From Teichococcus oryzae (GTDB lineage: Bacteria > Pseudomonadota > Alphaproteobacteria > Acetobacterales > Acetobacteraceae), in the NCBI RefSeq assembly GCF_008386565.1, contig NZ_VUKA01000001.1:310001-374000 (forward strand): DNA of 64,000 nt. The letters run 5' to 3'. Shown here in pieces: positions 33,462-42,733 of this stretch (position 1 is its first letter; each line of letters begins with the position of its first letter). A program made the translations under genes and the position numbers. The notes under the pieces are model-generated. The model did not search any database and was not told where the DNA came from. It saw only the letters and a program-made list of their open reading frames with translations.

Positions 33462-33846
33462 CGGCAATTCCATGCCCCAGGGGACATCCGGCGGCGCGCC
33501 CGAGGCGCATGCGGCCTGGACGCCCGATGGCGAGACCGCGCCCCGGATTTCCGAAGAAGCGGTGATCAACGCCATCGCCCAGGTTTATGACCCGGAGATC
33601 CCGGTCAACATCTACGAGCTGGGCCTGATCTATGCGATCGAGCTTGGGGAGGATGGGCTGGTCAAGGTCGAGATGACGCTGACCACGCCGTCCTGCCCCT
33701 CCGCGCAGGAGCTGCCGTCCCAGGTGGAGGAAATGGTCCGCACCGTGCCGGGCGTCGGCGATGTTTCGGTCGAGGTGGTGTGGGACCCGCCCTGGGACCC
33801 GTCCCGCATGAGCGAAGACGCCAGGCTGGCGTTGAACATGTACTGA
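33454..33846 (+). CDS. sufT: SUF system assembly protein SufT (DUF59/MIP18)
   Basis: 130 residues; the MIP18-like core is VINAIAQVYDPEIPVNIYELGLIYAIE, then TLTTPSCPSAQELPSQVEEMV and VEVVWDPPWDPSRMSEDAR. SufT helps mature 4Fe-4S proteins under high demand. The start is GTG 33454, eight bases inside sufU, with AAGGAGG six bases upstream. The first 30 residues are a low-complexity extension. Confidence 0.95.
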   Translation: MSDGNSMPQGTSGGAPEAHAAWTPDGETAPRISEEAVINAIAQVYDPEIPVNIYELGLIYAIELGEDGLVKVEMTLTTPSCPSAQELPSQVEEMVRTVPGVGDVSVEVVWDPPWDPSRMSEDARLALNMY

Positions 33847-33869
33847 AGCCACGCCACATCGAGGCTGTC

Positions 33870-34235
33870 ATGAGCACCACGACCACACCGCGTCCGACCC
33901 GTGCCCTGCCACCGCTGATGTCGCTGTCCGACGCCGCGGCCGAGCGGCTGCGCGCGCTCTACGAAGGCGGCCAGCAGGGCAAGCTGCTGCGCATCGCCGT
34001 GAACACCAAGGGCTGCTCCGGCATGGCCTATGACCTGAAATGGGCCGATGCCCCCGGTCCGGGCGACGAGGTGGTGACCGACAAGGGCCTGACGGTGCTG
34101 GTGGACCGCAAGGCGACCTTGTTCCTGATCGGCACCACCATGGATTACGAGGTGAAGCCGATGTCCGCCGGCTTCGTCTTCGTCAATCCGAACGAAAAGG
34201 GCCGCTGCGGCTGCGGCGAAAGCTTCCACGTCTGA
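33870..34235 (+). CDS. sufA: A-type Fe-S carrier SufA
   Basis: 121 residues: MSLSDAAAERLRAL, VNTKGCSGMAYDL, MDYEVKPMSAGFVFVNPNEK and the C-terminal CGCGESF give the three invariant cysteines of A-type carriers. It passes clusters from SufBCD to target proteins. It is last in the operon, 23 bases after sufT, and a 9-bp hairpin follows. Confidence 0.96.
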   Translation: MSTTTTPRPTRALPPLMSLSDAAAERLRALYEGGQQGKLLRIAVNTKGCSGMAYDLKWADAPGPGDEVVTDKGLTVLVDRKATLFLIGTTMDYEVKPMSAGFVFVNPNEKGRCGCGESFHV

Positions 34236-34242
34236 GGATCGT

Positions 34243-34264
34243 CGGCGGGCCCTGAGGCCCGCCG
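34243..34264. terminator. Hairpin ending the SUF operon
   Basis: CGGCGGGCC (34243-34251) pairs with GGCCCGCCG (34256-34264) around CTGA, in the 36-base gap between sufA and the convergent metallo-hydrolase. No T-run. Confidence 0.6.
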
Positions 34265-34271
34265 CGGCAGG

Positions 34272-35279
34272 TCACACGGCGCTGGACCAGGGGGCCTGGA
34301 CGAAGCGGTAGCCTTCGCCTTCCTTGGCGGCGAAGCCCACCGCCGGGAAGGGGAAGTGGTAGCCCGTGCAGCGGATCCGGTCGGCCGAGATGCGGTCGAA
34401 GGTGCTGCGCCGGGTGCTTTCCGCCAGCTTCGGGTCCATGTCGAACACCAGGTGCCAGCCTGGGTTGATCAGGTTCAGCGCCGGGTGGTTGGTGATGTCG
34501 CCCAGCACCATCAGCTGGTCGTCGCCATCCGCGAGGAGATAGCTGGTGTGGCCGGGTGTGTGGCCTGGCGTCGGCACGGCCTGGATGCCGTCCGCGACCG
34601 GCGCGGCGCCGTCCACCTGGCGCAGCTTCGCCTTGTAGGGTTCCATCTTCCTGCGAACATTGGCGAAGGCGGCCTTCATGGCCTCCGGTGCCCGGCTGGC
34701 CTGTCCGTCATCCATCCAGAAGGCCCATTCATCCTTGGGCACCACCAGCTCGGCATTGGGGAAGCTCGGCCTGCCCTCCGCATCGGTGAGGCCCATGATG
34801 TGGTCGCCATGGAAATGCGTCAGGACGACGCGGGTGACCCGGCTGGCATCCAGCCCCGCGGCGCGCATGTTGGCTCCCAGCCGGCCGCCCGTGGGGCCGA
34901 GTTGCCCGCCCGTGCCGGTGTCGAACAGGGTCAGGTCCTCGGGGCCGTCCAGCACCATGGCGGTGTAGGAGATCTCCAGCGTGTCGGTGGGCAGGAAGGC
35001 GTCCTGCAACGCCGCCGCCACCGCGGCGCTGTCGGCATTGCGGACAAAGCCTTCCGTTGGCTTGGGGCGCCGGCCGAAGCCGTCATTGACCATTGTCACG
35101 GTCCGGCTGCCCAGCTTGAAGCGGTAGAAGCCGGGCGCCTGCGCGGCCGGGTCGCCCAGGGGCGGCGCCGTGGCGGCTTGCGCCCGCGCTTCGCCCAGCC
35201 CGAACCGCAGCACGGCCGGCGCCAGCGCCACCGCGCCCGCCGCCAGCATCAGGCCCCGTCGATCCAATTCCATGCTCAT
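34272..35279 (-). CDS. MBL-fold metallo-hydrolase, probably Tat-exported
   Basis: 335 residues. The N-terminus DRRGLMLAAGAVALAP is a twin-arginine leader ending near ARAQA. The metal site is LTHFHGDHIMGL, with further ligands at TPGHTPGHTSYLL and GDITNH. It belongs to the broad lactonase/glyoxalase II-like group. Export to the periplasm already folded with its metals is expected. AGGAGG precedes two nearby ATG codons (35279, 35273). It is convergent with the SUF operon; the substrate is unknown. Confidence 0.9.
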   Translation of the reverse strand: MSMELDRRGLMLAAGAVALAPAVLRFGLGEARAQAATAPPLGDPAAQAPGFYRFKLGSRTVTMVNDGFGRRPKPTEGFVRNADSAAVAAALQDAFLPTDTLEISYTAMVLDGPEDLTLFDTGTGGQLGPTGGRLGANMRAAGLDASRVTRVVLTHFHGDHIMGLTDAEGRPSFPNAELVVPKDEWAFWMDDGQASRAPEAMKAAFANVRRKMEPYKAKLRQVDGAAPVADGIQAVPTPGHTPGHTSYLLADGDDQLMVLGDITNHPALNLINPGWHLVFDMDPKLAESTRRSTFDRISADRIRCTGYHFPFPAVGFAAKEGEGYRFVQAPWSSAV

Positions 35280-35356
35280 GCTTCCTCCTGCGACGCGCGT
35301 GGCGCCGCATCAAGGGTGGTCACGAGCCGGCGGTGATCAAGGGGCGCGGAAGGGCG

Positions 35357-36640
35357 TCAGCGCGGCCTTTCAAAGGCGACCACGGCTTCCAGCTGACTTG
35401 ACCACAGGAACTGGTCGATCGGCGTGGCCTGGGCCACCCTCCATCCGGCCTGCTGCAGCAACTTGCCATCGCGCGACAGCGCCACGGGGTTGCACGACAC
35501 GTAAACGATGCGGGACAGGCTGCTGCGGGCGAGGGCCGGCATCTGGTCGGCGGCACCGGCGAAGGGCGGGTCCAGCACCAGGGCGGCGAAGCCTTCCAGC
35601 TCCTTGGCCGACAAGGGCTGGCGCACCAGGTCGCGCCGTGTCGCGGAAATGCGTGCCCCCGCCCTGCGGGCCGCCGCGTCCAGGGCCGCCACGGCCTCCG
35701 CCGAGCCCTCGAAGGCCGCCACGCGGCCGCGCTGCGCCAGGGGGAAGGACAAGGTGCCGAGACCGGCATGCAACTCGGCGATCCGGGCCTTGCCGGTGAG
35801 CTTGCCCGGCAACCCCTCCAGCACGGCCGCGACAATGGCGGCCTCGCCCTGGGGTGTCGCCTGCAGGAAGGCCCCGGGGGGCGGCGCCACCGGCACGCCG
35901 GCGAAGGCGATGGACACCGGCCCAATCTGCGCCAGGTTCTCCGTGCCGCTACCCTTCAGCGGCGCACCGGCGATGCGGGGCAGCCGCTGCGCCGAGGCAA
36001 AGGCGGCGATGGCGGCCCGATCGACGGCATTCGGCTCCCCATCGAGCCGCAGCAGCAGGTCAGGGCCCGTGTCCAGCAGGTTCAGCACCGCCGAGCCTTC
36101 CCGCCGCAGCGACTGCAACCCGCGCAGCATGGCGCGCAGCGGATCGAACAGCGCCACCAGGGCGGGGTCCAGCACCAGACAGGTGGACAGGTTCTCCACC
36201 GTGGCGGCGCCACGGGCGTGGAAGCCCAGCAGGATGCTGCCATCGGCCTGCCGCCGCACCGCCAGATCCGCGCGGCGCCGGGTTTGTGGCGGGGTGACAA
36301 AGGTTTCCGCAACCGGGGCATCGGGGAAGCCGGCGCGCCGGAGCGCTTCAGCCAGGCGGTCGCGCTTCCAGCCGGCATAAGGCGCCAGCGCCATGTGCTG
36401 CAAGGTGCAGCCGCCGCAGCGGGGGAAATGCGGGCAGGGCGGTTCGGCGCGCGCCGGAACAGGGTCCAGCACCGCCTCCAGCACCGCCGCCATGCCGTCG
36501 CCGCGCCTGGCGCCGGGCGCGACCCGCACCCGCTCCCCCGGCAAGGCGCCAGGAACGAACAGCCGCGTGCCGTCGGGCGTGACCGCCAGGCCGTCGCCGC
36601 CGGCGCCCAGGGCGGTGATCGTCAGCTCCAGGGTGGTCAT
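35357..36640 (-). CDS. Class I SAM-dependent RNA methyltransferase, RlmD/TrmA (COG2265) family
   Basis: 427 residues. A short TRAM-like N-terminus is followed by the 4Fe-4S ligands C69, C75 and C78 (PPCPHFPRCGGC) and C154, then the methyltransferase domain with ELHAGLGTLSFPLA, the DPPFAG motif and the catalytic Cys of YVSCNP. It methylates C5 of a uridine in rRNA or tRNA; which site is not evident. It depends on the SUF pathway for its cluster. It is a single gene; 231 bases upstream (36641-36871) hold no gene I can support. Confidence 0.88.
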   Translation of the reverse strand: MTTLELTITALGAGGDGLAVTPDGTRLFVPGALPGERVRVAPGARRGDGMAAVLEAVLDPVPARAEPPCPHFPRCGGCTLQHMALAPYAGWKRDRLAEALRRAGFPDAPVAETFVTPPQTRRRADLAVRRQADGSILLGFHARGAATVENLSTCLVLDPALVALFDPLRAMLRGLQSLRREGSAVLNLLDTGPDLLLRLDGEPNAVDRAAIAAFASAQRLPRIAGAPLKGSGTENLAQIGPVSIAFAGVPVAPPPGAFLQATPQGEAAIVAAVLEGLPGKLTGKARIAELHAGLGTLSFPLAQRGRVAAFEGSAEAVAALDAAARRAGARISATRRDLVRQPLSAKELEGFAALVLDPPFAGAADQMPALARSSLSRIVYVSCNPVALSRDGKLLQQAGWRVAQATPIDQFLWSSQLEAVVAFERPR

Positions 36641-36871
36641 GGTCCAGGCAGGTCCTCACGCGGCCGGGGCGGGCAGCCTCAGCCATCAACGGGATTGGAA
36701 GGGTGGTGAATGTGCCGCGGCCGGACGAAGCCGGAAACGCGGCGCCGATGGGGATCGGCGTGCCGGCTGGATCGTGAAAGGCCGGGCGGGAGGATGGTTC
36801 CCCGCACCGGCGGCAACTGTCAGGAGCAAAGGGTCGCGGCGCCAGGCGATGCCCGCCGCCGCCGCGCCGGA

Positions 36872-38062
36872 TCAGCCGAAGGCGTTGAGGCCCGTCTGGG
36901 CGCGGCCCAGGATCAGGGCGTGTACGTCATGCGTGCCTTCGTAGGTGTTCACCGCCTCCAGGTTCATGACGTGGCGGATCACGTGATACTCGTCGGCGAT
37001 GCCGTTGCCGCCATGCATGTCACGGGACATGCGGGCGATGTCGAGCGCCTTGCCGCAGCTGTTGCGCTTGCAGAGGGAGATCATCTCCGGCGCCACGCGG
37101 TGCTCGTCGAACAGGCGGCCGAGGCGCAGCACGCTCTGGAGGCCAAGGGTGATCTCGGTCTGCATGTCGGCCAGCTTCTTCTGGATCAGCTGGGTCTGCG
37201 CCAGCGGCTTGCCGAACATCTTGCGCTCCATGGTGTAGGTGCGCGCGGCGTGCCAGCAGAACTCGGCGGCGCCGAGCGCGCCCCAGGCGATGCCGTAGCG
37301 GGCGCGGTTGAGGCAGGAGAACGGCCCCTTCAGCCCCTTCACGTCCAGCATGTTGCCCTCGGGGACGAAGACCTCCTCCATCATGATCATGCCGGTGGTG
37401 GAGGCGCGCAGCGAGAACTTGCCCTCGATCTTCGGCGCGGTGAGGCCCTTCATGCCCTTCTCCAGGACATAGCCGCGCACATCGCCCGCCTCGTCCTTCG
37501 CCCAGACGACAAAGACATCGGCGATCGGGGAGTTGGTGATCCAGGTCTTGGAGCCGCTGACCAGGAAGCCGCCATCCACCTTTTTCGCGCGGGTGCGCAT
37601 GGAGGAGGGGTCGGAGCCCGCGTCAGGCTCGGTCAGGCCGAAGCAGCCGACCAGCTCGCCCTTCTGCATGCCCGGCAGCAGCCGGTCCTTCAGCTCGGCC
37701 GAGCCATAGGCCCAGATCGGGAACATGGCGAGGGAGGACTGCACCGAGAAGGCGGAGCGGTAGCCGCTGTCCACCCGCTCGACCTCGCGGGCGATCAGGC
37801 CGTAGGAGACATAGTTGACGCCGGCGCAGCCATGGCTGTCGAGGGTGGCGCCCAGGAAGCCCATCTCGCCGAACTCGTTCATGATCTCCCGGTGGAAGAC
37901 CTCGTGCCGGTTGGCTTCCAGCACGCGCGGGAACAGCTTCTCCTGGCAATAGTCGCGCGCCGCGTCGCGGATCATGCGCTCGTCTTCGGAGAGCTGGTCT
38001 TCCAGCAGCAGGGCGTCATCCCAAACAAAGCTGGGACGAGTGGATTGGGTCACGGCATTCAT
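36872..38062 (-). CDS. gcdH: Glutaryl-CoA dehydrogenase
   Basis: 396 residues from the ATG at 38062 (AGGAG about 10 bases before). Acyl-CoA dehydrogenase features in order: [37 protein letters not shown], and the C-terminal [20 protein letters not shown], where the Glu is the catalytic base; this last motif is specific to GCDH. It oxidatively decarboxylates glutaryl-CoA to crotonyl-CoA with FAD in lysine, tryptophan and aromatic breakdown. It stands alone, 101 bases downstream of the helicase, with a hairpin between. Confidence 0.95.
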   Translation of the reverse strand: MNAVTQSTRPSFVWDDALLLEDQLSEDERMIRDAARDYCQEKLFPRVLEANRHEVFHREIMNEFGEMGFLGATLDSHGCAGVNYVSYGLIAREVERVDSGYRSAFSVQSSLAMFPIWAYGSAELKDRLLPGMQKGELVGCFGLTEPDAGSDPSSMRTRAKKVDGGFLVSGSKTWITNSPIADVFVVWAKDEAGDVRGYVLEKGMKGLTAPKIEGKFSLRASTTGMIMMEEVFVPEGNMLDVKGLKGPFSCLNRARYGIAWGALGAAEFCWHAARTYTMERKMFGKPLAQTQLIQKKLADMQTEITLGLQSVLRLGRLFDEHRVAPEMISLCKRNSCGKALDIARMSRDMHGGNGIADEYHVIRHVMNLEAVNTYEGTHDVHALILGRAQTGLNAFG

Positions 38063-38129
38063 AGGGCGCTTCTCCTGGGCGAGCTTCGAACAGGCCGGGA
38101 GATTGGCCTCGCATGGGCCATCCGGCAAC

Positions 38130-38154
38130 CATCCCGGCGGTGGCTGCCGGGATG
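38130..38154. terminator. Hairpin downstream of the DEAD-box helicase
   Basis: CATCCCGGC (38130-38138) pairs perfectly with GCCGGGATG (38146-38154), loop of 7. It lies 9 bases past the helicase stop on the minus strand and before the gcdH leader. Confidence 0.6.
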
Positions 38155-38163
38155 TCCGGCGGA

Positions 38164-39915
38164 TCAGGCCGCTTCGGAGCCGTTCCCGTTCTCGGAAGGC
38201 TGCGGCTCGGCTGCTTCCTGGCGGGGCCGGGGGATCGGGATCAGCATGAAGGCCGGCACGGCATCGCCGAAGCCCAGCACCGGCGGGCCCAGATCGTCGC
38301 GCCGCGGGTCCCCGCGGTCGCGGCGGCGGTCATCGCGCGGGGCGCGGCCGGCATCGCGCGGGTCCTCCCGGCGGTGGCTCCGCCGGTCGTCGCGCCGATC
38401 GTCACGCTTGTCGGCACGGCGGTGGTCATCCCGGCGCCGGGGTTCCTGCGCGGCGTCCGCCATGACGGGCGGCGGCGCTTCCATGGCTTCCTCGATCGGG
38501 GCGGGGTCGGGGCGCCGGGCATCGCGGACGCGGTTGTTGCCGCGGCGCTGCACCTCCCGCGGCTCCTCGCGGCTGCCGCCGCGCCCCTTGGCGGGGGCGG
38601 CGCGGCCACGGCCACGGCCGCGCGGCGCGGTCGCGGCCTCGGCCAGTTCCTCGGCCGAAACCGGGTCGAGGCCCGGGATCTCGATGCGCGGGATCGGCTT
38701 GCCGGTCAGGGCCTCGATGGCGGCCACCAGCTTCACGTCATCGGCGGTGGCCAGGGTGAAGGCATTGCCCTCACGGCCGGCGCGGCCGGTGCGGCCGATG
38801 CGATGGACATAGTCCTCGTCGCGGAACGGCACGTCGAAGTTGAAGACATGGGACAGGCCACCGATGTCGATGCCCCGCGCCGCCACGTCCGAGCAGACCA
38901 GCAGCTGCAACTCGCCGGCCTTGAACTTTTCCAGCGTCGCGAAGCGCACGGATTGCGGCAGGTCGCCATGCAGCGCGCCGGCGGCGAAGCCATGCTTGCT
39001 CAGGCTCTTGTGGAGCACGTCCACATCGCGCTTGCGGTTGCAGAAGATCAGCGCGTTCTGCACGTCCTGCGACCGGATCAGCCGCCGCAGCGCCTCGCGC
39101 TTGTCGTGCGGCCGCACAAAGGCCAGGCCGGCGGTGATGGTGGTCGCCACCGAGGCGGGGGCGGAGACGGTGATCTGCTTCGGGTTCTGAAGGAAGGCGT
39201 CGGCCAGCCTGCGGATCTCGGACGCCATGGTGGCGGAGAAGAACAGCGTCTGGCGCAGCGGCGGCAGCAGGGACACGATGCGCTCGACATCGGGGATGAA
39301 CCCCATGTCCAGCATGCGGTCCGCCTCGTCGATCACCAGCACCTTGCAATCGGCCAACATGACGCGGCCGCGGTCGAACAGGTCGAGCAGGCGGCCCGGG
39401 GTGGCGATCAGCACGTCCACGCCCTTGTCCAGCACGTCCCGCTGGTCGGACATGCTTTCGCCGCCGATCAGCAGGGCATGGTTCAGCTTCATGTGCTGGC
39501 CATACTTGACGAAGTTCTCGGCCACCTGGAGGGCCAGCTCGCGCGTCGGCTCCAGGATCAGGGAGCGCGGCATGCGCGCCTTGGCCCGGCTGCCGGCCAG
39601 GATGTCCATCATCGGCAGCACGAAGGAGGCGGTCTTGCCGGTGCCGGTCTGGGCGCAGCCCAGCACGTCCCGCCCCATCAGCACCACCGGAATGGCCTGC
39701 TCCTGGATCGGCGTCGGGTGGATGTAGCCGGTGTCGGCCACGCCCTTCAGCAGCAGGTCCGAAAGGCCGAGATCGGCAAAGGTGGCGCGCGGCGCCTCCG
39801 GTTCGGCATCCGGCAGGGCGGCGTCCTCCGGCTCGGCCTCGGCCGGGAGGGTCTGGGAGACGGAAAGATCGGTGTCGTCCGCGTCAGCAGCGGTCGGTGT
39901 CAGCGGGTCGCTCAA
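38164..39915 (-). CDS. DEAD-box ATP-dependent RNA helicase with charged C-terminal tail
   Basis: 583 residues. All helicase motifs are present: Q motif ([10 protein letters not shown] and [10 protein letters not shown]), Walker [33 protein letters not shown] and [11 protein letters not shown]. After about residue 430 a low-complexity tail follows: [15 protein letters not shown] and then about 60 residues almost only of R, D, H, K, E and P. Such tails in RhlE/DeaD-type helicases bind RNA non-specifically. The start is TTG at 39915 with no strong ribosome site; the next Met is inside the core. It probably works in ribosome assembly or mRNA decay, particularly in the cold. Confidence 0.93.
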   Translation of the reverse strand: MSDPLTPTAADADDTDLSVSQTLPAEAEPEDAALPDAEPEAPRATFADLGLSDLLLKGVADTGYIHPTPIQEQAIPVVLMGRDVLGCAQTGTGKTASFVLPMMDILAGSRAKARMPRSLILEPTRELALQVAENFVKYGQHMKLNHALLIGGESMSDQRDVLDKGVDVLIATPGRLLDLFDRGRVMLADCKVLVIDEADRMLDMGFIPDVERIVSLLPPLRQTLFFSATMASEIRRLADAFLQNPKQITVSAPASVATTITAGLAFVRPHDKREALRRLIRSQDVQNALIFCNRKRDVDVLHKSLSKHGFAAGALHGDLPQSVRFATLEKFKAGELQLLVCSDVAARGIDIGGLSHVFNFDVPFRDEDYVHRIGRTGRAGREGNAFTLATADDVKLVAAIEALTGKPIPRIEIPGLDPVSAEELAEAATAPRGRGRGRAAPAKGRGGSREEPREVQRRGNNRVRDARRPDPAPIEEAMEAPPPVMADAAQEPRRRDDHRRADKRDDRRDDRRSHRREDPRDAGRAPRDDRRRDRGDPRRDDLGPPVLGFGDAVPAFMLIPIPRPRQEAAEPQPSENGNGSEAA

Positions 39916-40087
39916 GGGCTATCAGTTCCTGCGCCGGCAGGCGGCGAGATGTGGGCCGGCCGGCCACGCGAAAACCCACGCGCCCTGCAATCCGGCGTCC
40001 GTAGGGCGGCATATGCGCCCGATGGGACGCCTTGGCAAGGTTTTCCACGGTTGCGATCGGGTGTTGCCGGGCGTAACCGTGCCAATA

Positions 40088-40795
40088 ATGCCCGATCCGG
40101 TCCCCTTGCTGCTGCTGCCCGGCCTGCTGTGCGATGCGCGGCTGTGGCGCGATCCCCTGGCCCTGCTCGGCGATGCCGTGGCCGCCACCGTCGCCGATCT
40201 CGCCCAGGATGACACGCTGAACGCCATGGCGCGCCGCGCCCTGGCCGCCGCGCCGCCGCGCTTCGCCCTCGCGGGGCTGTCCATGGGTGGCTATGTCGCG
40301 CTGGAGATCATGCGCCAGGCGCCGGAGCGCGTGACCCACCTGGCGCTGTTCGACACCTCGGCCCGACCCGACAGCCCGGAGGCCGCGCGGCGCCGGCGTG
40401 GCCTGATGGCGCTCAGCCGGTCCGGCCAGTTCAAGGGCGTCACCCCGCGCCTGCTGCCCAGCCTGCTGCATCCCGACGCCGTGGAGGGCCCGCTCGGCCA
40501 CGAGGTGCGGGATATGGCCGACCGTATCGGCAAGGAGGCGTTCCTGCGGCAGCAGCTGGCGATCCTGCACCGCCCCGATTCGCGCCCGATGCTGCCCGGC
40601 ATCCGCGTGCCCACGCTGGTTGCGGTGGGAGAGGCGGACATCCTGACGCCGCCCGAGCTGTCGGAAGAAATGGCGGCGGCGATTCCCGGCGCGCGGCTGG
40701 CGCTGATCCCACAGAGCGGCCACCTGCCCACCATGGAGCGGCCTGAAGCCAGCACCGCCCTGCTGCGCGACTGGCTGGCCCGGCCGCCGGGGTGA
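40088..40795 (+). CDS. Alpha/beta hydrolase
   Basis: 235 residues with LLLLPGLLCDARLWRDPLALL (oxyanion region), the nucleophile elbow GLSMGGYVALE, an Asp in VAVGEADILTPP and the His of IPQSGHLPTMERPE: a complete Ser-Asp-His triad. It is a small cytoplasmic esterase or lactonase-like enzyme of unknown substrate. It is divergent from the helicase, and a hairpin separates it from the cellulose locus. Confidence 0.9.
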   Translation: MPDPVPLLLLPGLLCDARLWRDPLALLGDAVAATVADLAQDDTLNAMARRALAAAPPRFALAGLSMGGYVALEIMRQAPERVTHLALFDTSARPDSPEAARRRRGLMALSRSGQFKGVTPRLLPSLLHPDAVEGPLGHEVRDMADRIGKEAFLRQQLAILHRPDSRPMLPGIRVPTLVAVGEADILTPPELSEEMAAAIPGARLALIPQSGHLPTMERPEASTALLRDWLARPPG

Positions 40796-40796
40796 A

Positions 40797-40819
40797 GGGG
40801 GCGCGGCGATGGCGCCCCC
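40797..40819 (+). terminator. Hairpin after the alpha/beta hydrolase
   Basis: GGGGGCGC (40797-40804) pairs with GCGCCCCC (40812-40819), 7-base loop, starting one base after the stop codon. It likely separates the hydrolase from the cellulose locus. Confidence 0.55.
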
Positions 40820-40882
40820 GGCCGCCATCGCCACGGCGCCGCGTCAACGCTTCGGTAAGATTCTGTTTCTACACCTGCGGGC

Positions 40883-41938
40883 ATGTCCTTGCCCTTGTCC
40901 CGTCGCGCGATGCTGGCCGTTCTGGCGTCCGCCCCGGGGAGGGCGGCGCACGCGGCCGCGCCGCAGCCGGGCGCGGGCCCGACACGGGAGATGCTGGCGG
41001 CCTGGCAATCCTTCCGGCAGGACTTCCTGCGCCCGGACGGGCGGGTGGTGGACAGCGGCAACCAGGGCGTTTCCCATTCCGAAGGCCAGGGCTGGGCGAT
41101 GTTCTGTGCCGAGCGCTGCGCCGACCGCGCCAGCTTCGACCTGATCTGGTCCTGGACGCGCCGGGTTCTGGCGCGTCCGGGCGATCATCTGCTGGCCTGG
41201 CGTTTCGTGCCCGAATCGGCACCCCCCGTGGCGGATGGCAACAATGCCACCGATGGTGACCTGTTCGCCGCCACGGCGCTGCTGCTGGCCGCGCGGCGCT
41301 GGAACCATGCCCCTTACGCCGAATCCGGCGCCGCCATCGCCGGGGACATCCTGCGCCTGCTGGTGCGCCATGTCGCCGGCCAAGCCGTGCTGCTGCCGGG
41401 CGCCCAGGGCTTCGAGGATGCCGGCAGCGTCACGCTGAACCCTTCCTACTACGCCTTTCCCGTGCTGGCCGTCCTGGCGCGGGCCGTGCCCGATCCCATC
41501 TGGCTGGCCATCGCGGAGGACGGCCTGGCCCTGCTCCGGCGCGCGCGCTTCGGCGCCTGGGGCTTGCCGCCGGACTGGGTGGTGCTGGAACGGGAAGGCG
41601 GCGCCTTGTCACTGCCCGAGCGCTGGCCGCCCCGCTTCTCCTATGATGCCGTGCGCGTGCCCCTTTACCTCCGCTGGGCGGGATTGAGGGATGAGCCGGC
41701 CCTGCGGGCCGCTGCCGCCTTCTGGCGCCGCCCTGGGCAGGGGGCGGCTCCGGCCTGGGTGGATCTGCGCAGCAACCGGACGGCGCCTTATCCCGCATCC
41801 AGTGGCGTTCAGGCCCTCGCTGGATGGATTACGGAACAGGGAAACAGATCCTCCCGCGACACGCAGGGCGATTACTACTCATCCATCCTGAAACTGATGA
41901 CGCGGTGTGCGGCGGCTTCCAGCCCATATGCCGGGTAG
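40883..41938 (+). CDS. bcsZ: Cellulose-locus endoglucanase, GH8 family (BcsZ/CMCax)
   Basis: 351 residues. A signal peptide with adjacent arginines (SRRAMLAVLASAPGRAAHA) is followed by the GH8 (alpha/alpha)6 barrel: SEGQGWAM with the acid Glu (E67) and NNATDGDLF with the Asp (D124), plus a C-terminal QGDYYSSILKL. In cellulose producers this periplasmic enzyme trims glucan chains and is needed for normal fibre export. It is the first gene of the locus, as CMCax is in Komagataeibacter. Confidence 0.93.
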   Translation: MSLPLSRRAMLAVLASAPGRAAHAAAPQPGAGPTREMLAAWQSFRQDFLRPDGRVVDSGNQGVSHSEGQGWAMFCAERCADRASFDLIWSWTRRVLARPGDHLLAWRFVPESAPPVADGNNATDGDLFAATALLLAARRWNHAPYAESGAAIAGDILRLLVRHVAGQAVLLPGAQGFEDAGSVTLNPSYYAFPVLAVLARAVPDPIWLAIAEDGLALLRRARFGAWGLPPDWVVLEREGGALSLPERWPPRFSYDAVRVPLYLRWAGLRDEPALRAAAAFWRRPGQGAAPAWVDLRSNRTAPYPASSGVQALAGWITEQGNRSSRDTQGDYYSSILKLMTRCAAASSPYAG

Positions 41939-42023
41939 TCGATCCAATGGACATTAAATCTGGGGTTTTGTTCCGAAAGGCGATACTGCATTCTGTGCCG
42001 CAGAGCAGGGATGTCGGTGCTTG

Positions 42024-42725
42024 ATGAGCCAGGATCGCGATGTAGACCGGCTGAAGGCGGTGCTGGGAACACTGGGTATCCGATACCGCTCCTTCGGCAA
42101 CCAGCCCGTGCGCCCCAGCCTGGTCGTGCGGCCACCGCCCGCCGCCGCGCCCGCACCGGAAGAGCCGGTCCCGGCGCCGCCTGTCCCGCAAGCCGGGCTT
42201 CCGCCGGCAATGCCATCGGCCCCTGTGGCCGCGCCGCCTGCTCCCCCCGCTGACCCTCCGCCTGCCCCGCCGCGAATGGCGCCCGCGCCCGTGATGGCGG
42301 AATTCCGCCCGGCCCCGGCCCCGGCCCCAGTGCCTTTGCCGATGCCGCAAGCCGCCACGCCGGCAGGCCCGGATTTTCCGGCGGGATGGCTTGCGGGCGG
42401 CGCTCCGGCAACAGGAAACGGCCCGCCACCGGCCGGCCGGTCCGCTCCGCCGCTGCTGTCCCGGCTCCGCCCGGCCGATTCGCAAGCCGCGCAGCCGCTC
42501 CTGGCGCAGCTCGGCCTCCCGGCGCCGGTTCCGCAGCCGGTGGCGCATCCCGCCGCCTTGCCGCCGCTGCTGGCTGCCCTGTCATCCGCCACCCCGGCCG
42601 GAATGGCGCACCAGACGCCGCCGCTGCTGGAGATGTTCCGCAACCCGGGCCAGCCCGCCGCCCCGTCGCCGGCTCCGCCCGCCGGCGACGTGTTGCGGGC
42701 GCTGCGTCTGCAAGGCCGGAGCTAA
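42024..42725 (+). CDS. Proline-rich cellulose-locus protein (CcpAx/BcsP position)
   Basis: 233 residues. Three parts: an N-terminal helix DVDRLKAVLGTLGIRYRSFGNQP, a long Pro/Ala-rich disordered region (about 35-195), and a C-terminal short motif PPLLEMFRNPG with GDVLRALRLQGRS. It occupies the place of the cellulose-complementing factor CcpAx between the GH8 gene and the synthase; the end motif may dock on BcsD or the synthase, but that is inference. Sequence similarity to CcpAx is only in overall plan, so I give no symbol. It is translated 85 bases after bcsZ. Confidence 0.75.
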   Translation: MSQDRDVDRLKAVLGTLGIRYRSFGNQPVRPSLVVRPPPAAAPAPEEPVPAPPVPQAGLPPAMPSAPVAAPPAPPADPPPAPPRMAPAPVMAEFRPAPAPAPVPLPMPQAATPAGPDFPAGWLAGGAPATGNGPPPAGRSAPPLLSRLRPADSQAAQPLLAQLGLPAPVPQPVAHPAALPPLLAALSSATPAGMAHQTPPLLEMFRNPGQPAAPSPAPPAGDVLRALRLQGRS

Positions 42726-42733
42726 GGCACCTC

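Noticed and set aside
36641-36871. Possible gene in the 231-base gap upstream of the RNA methyltransferase
   Set aside because: Only extensions of shadow frames cross it; no start with a ribosome site or family match was seen.
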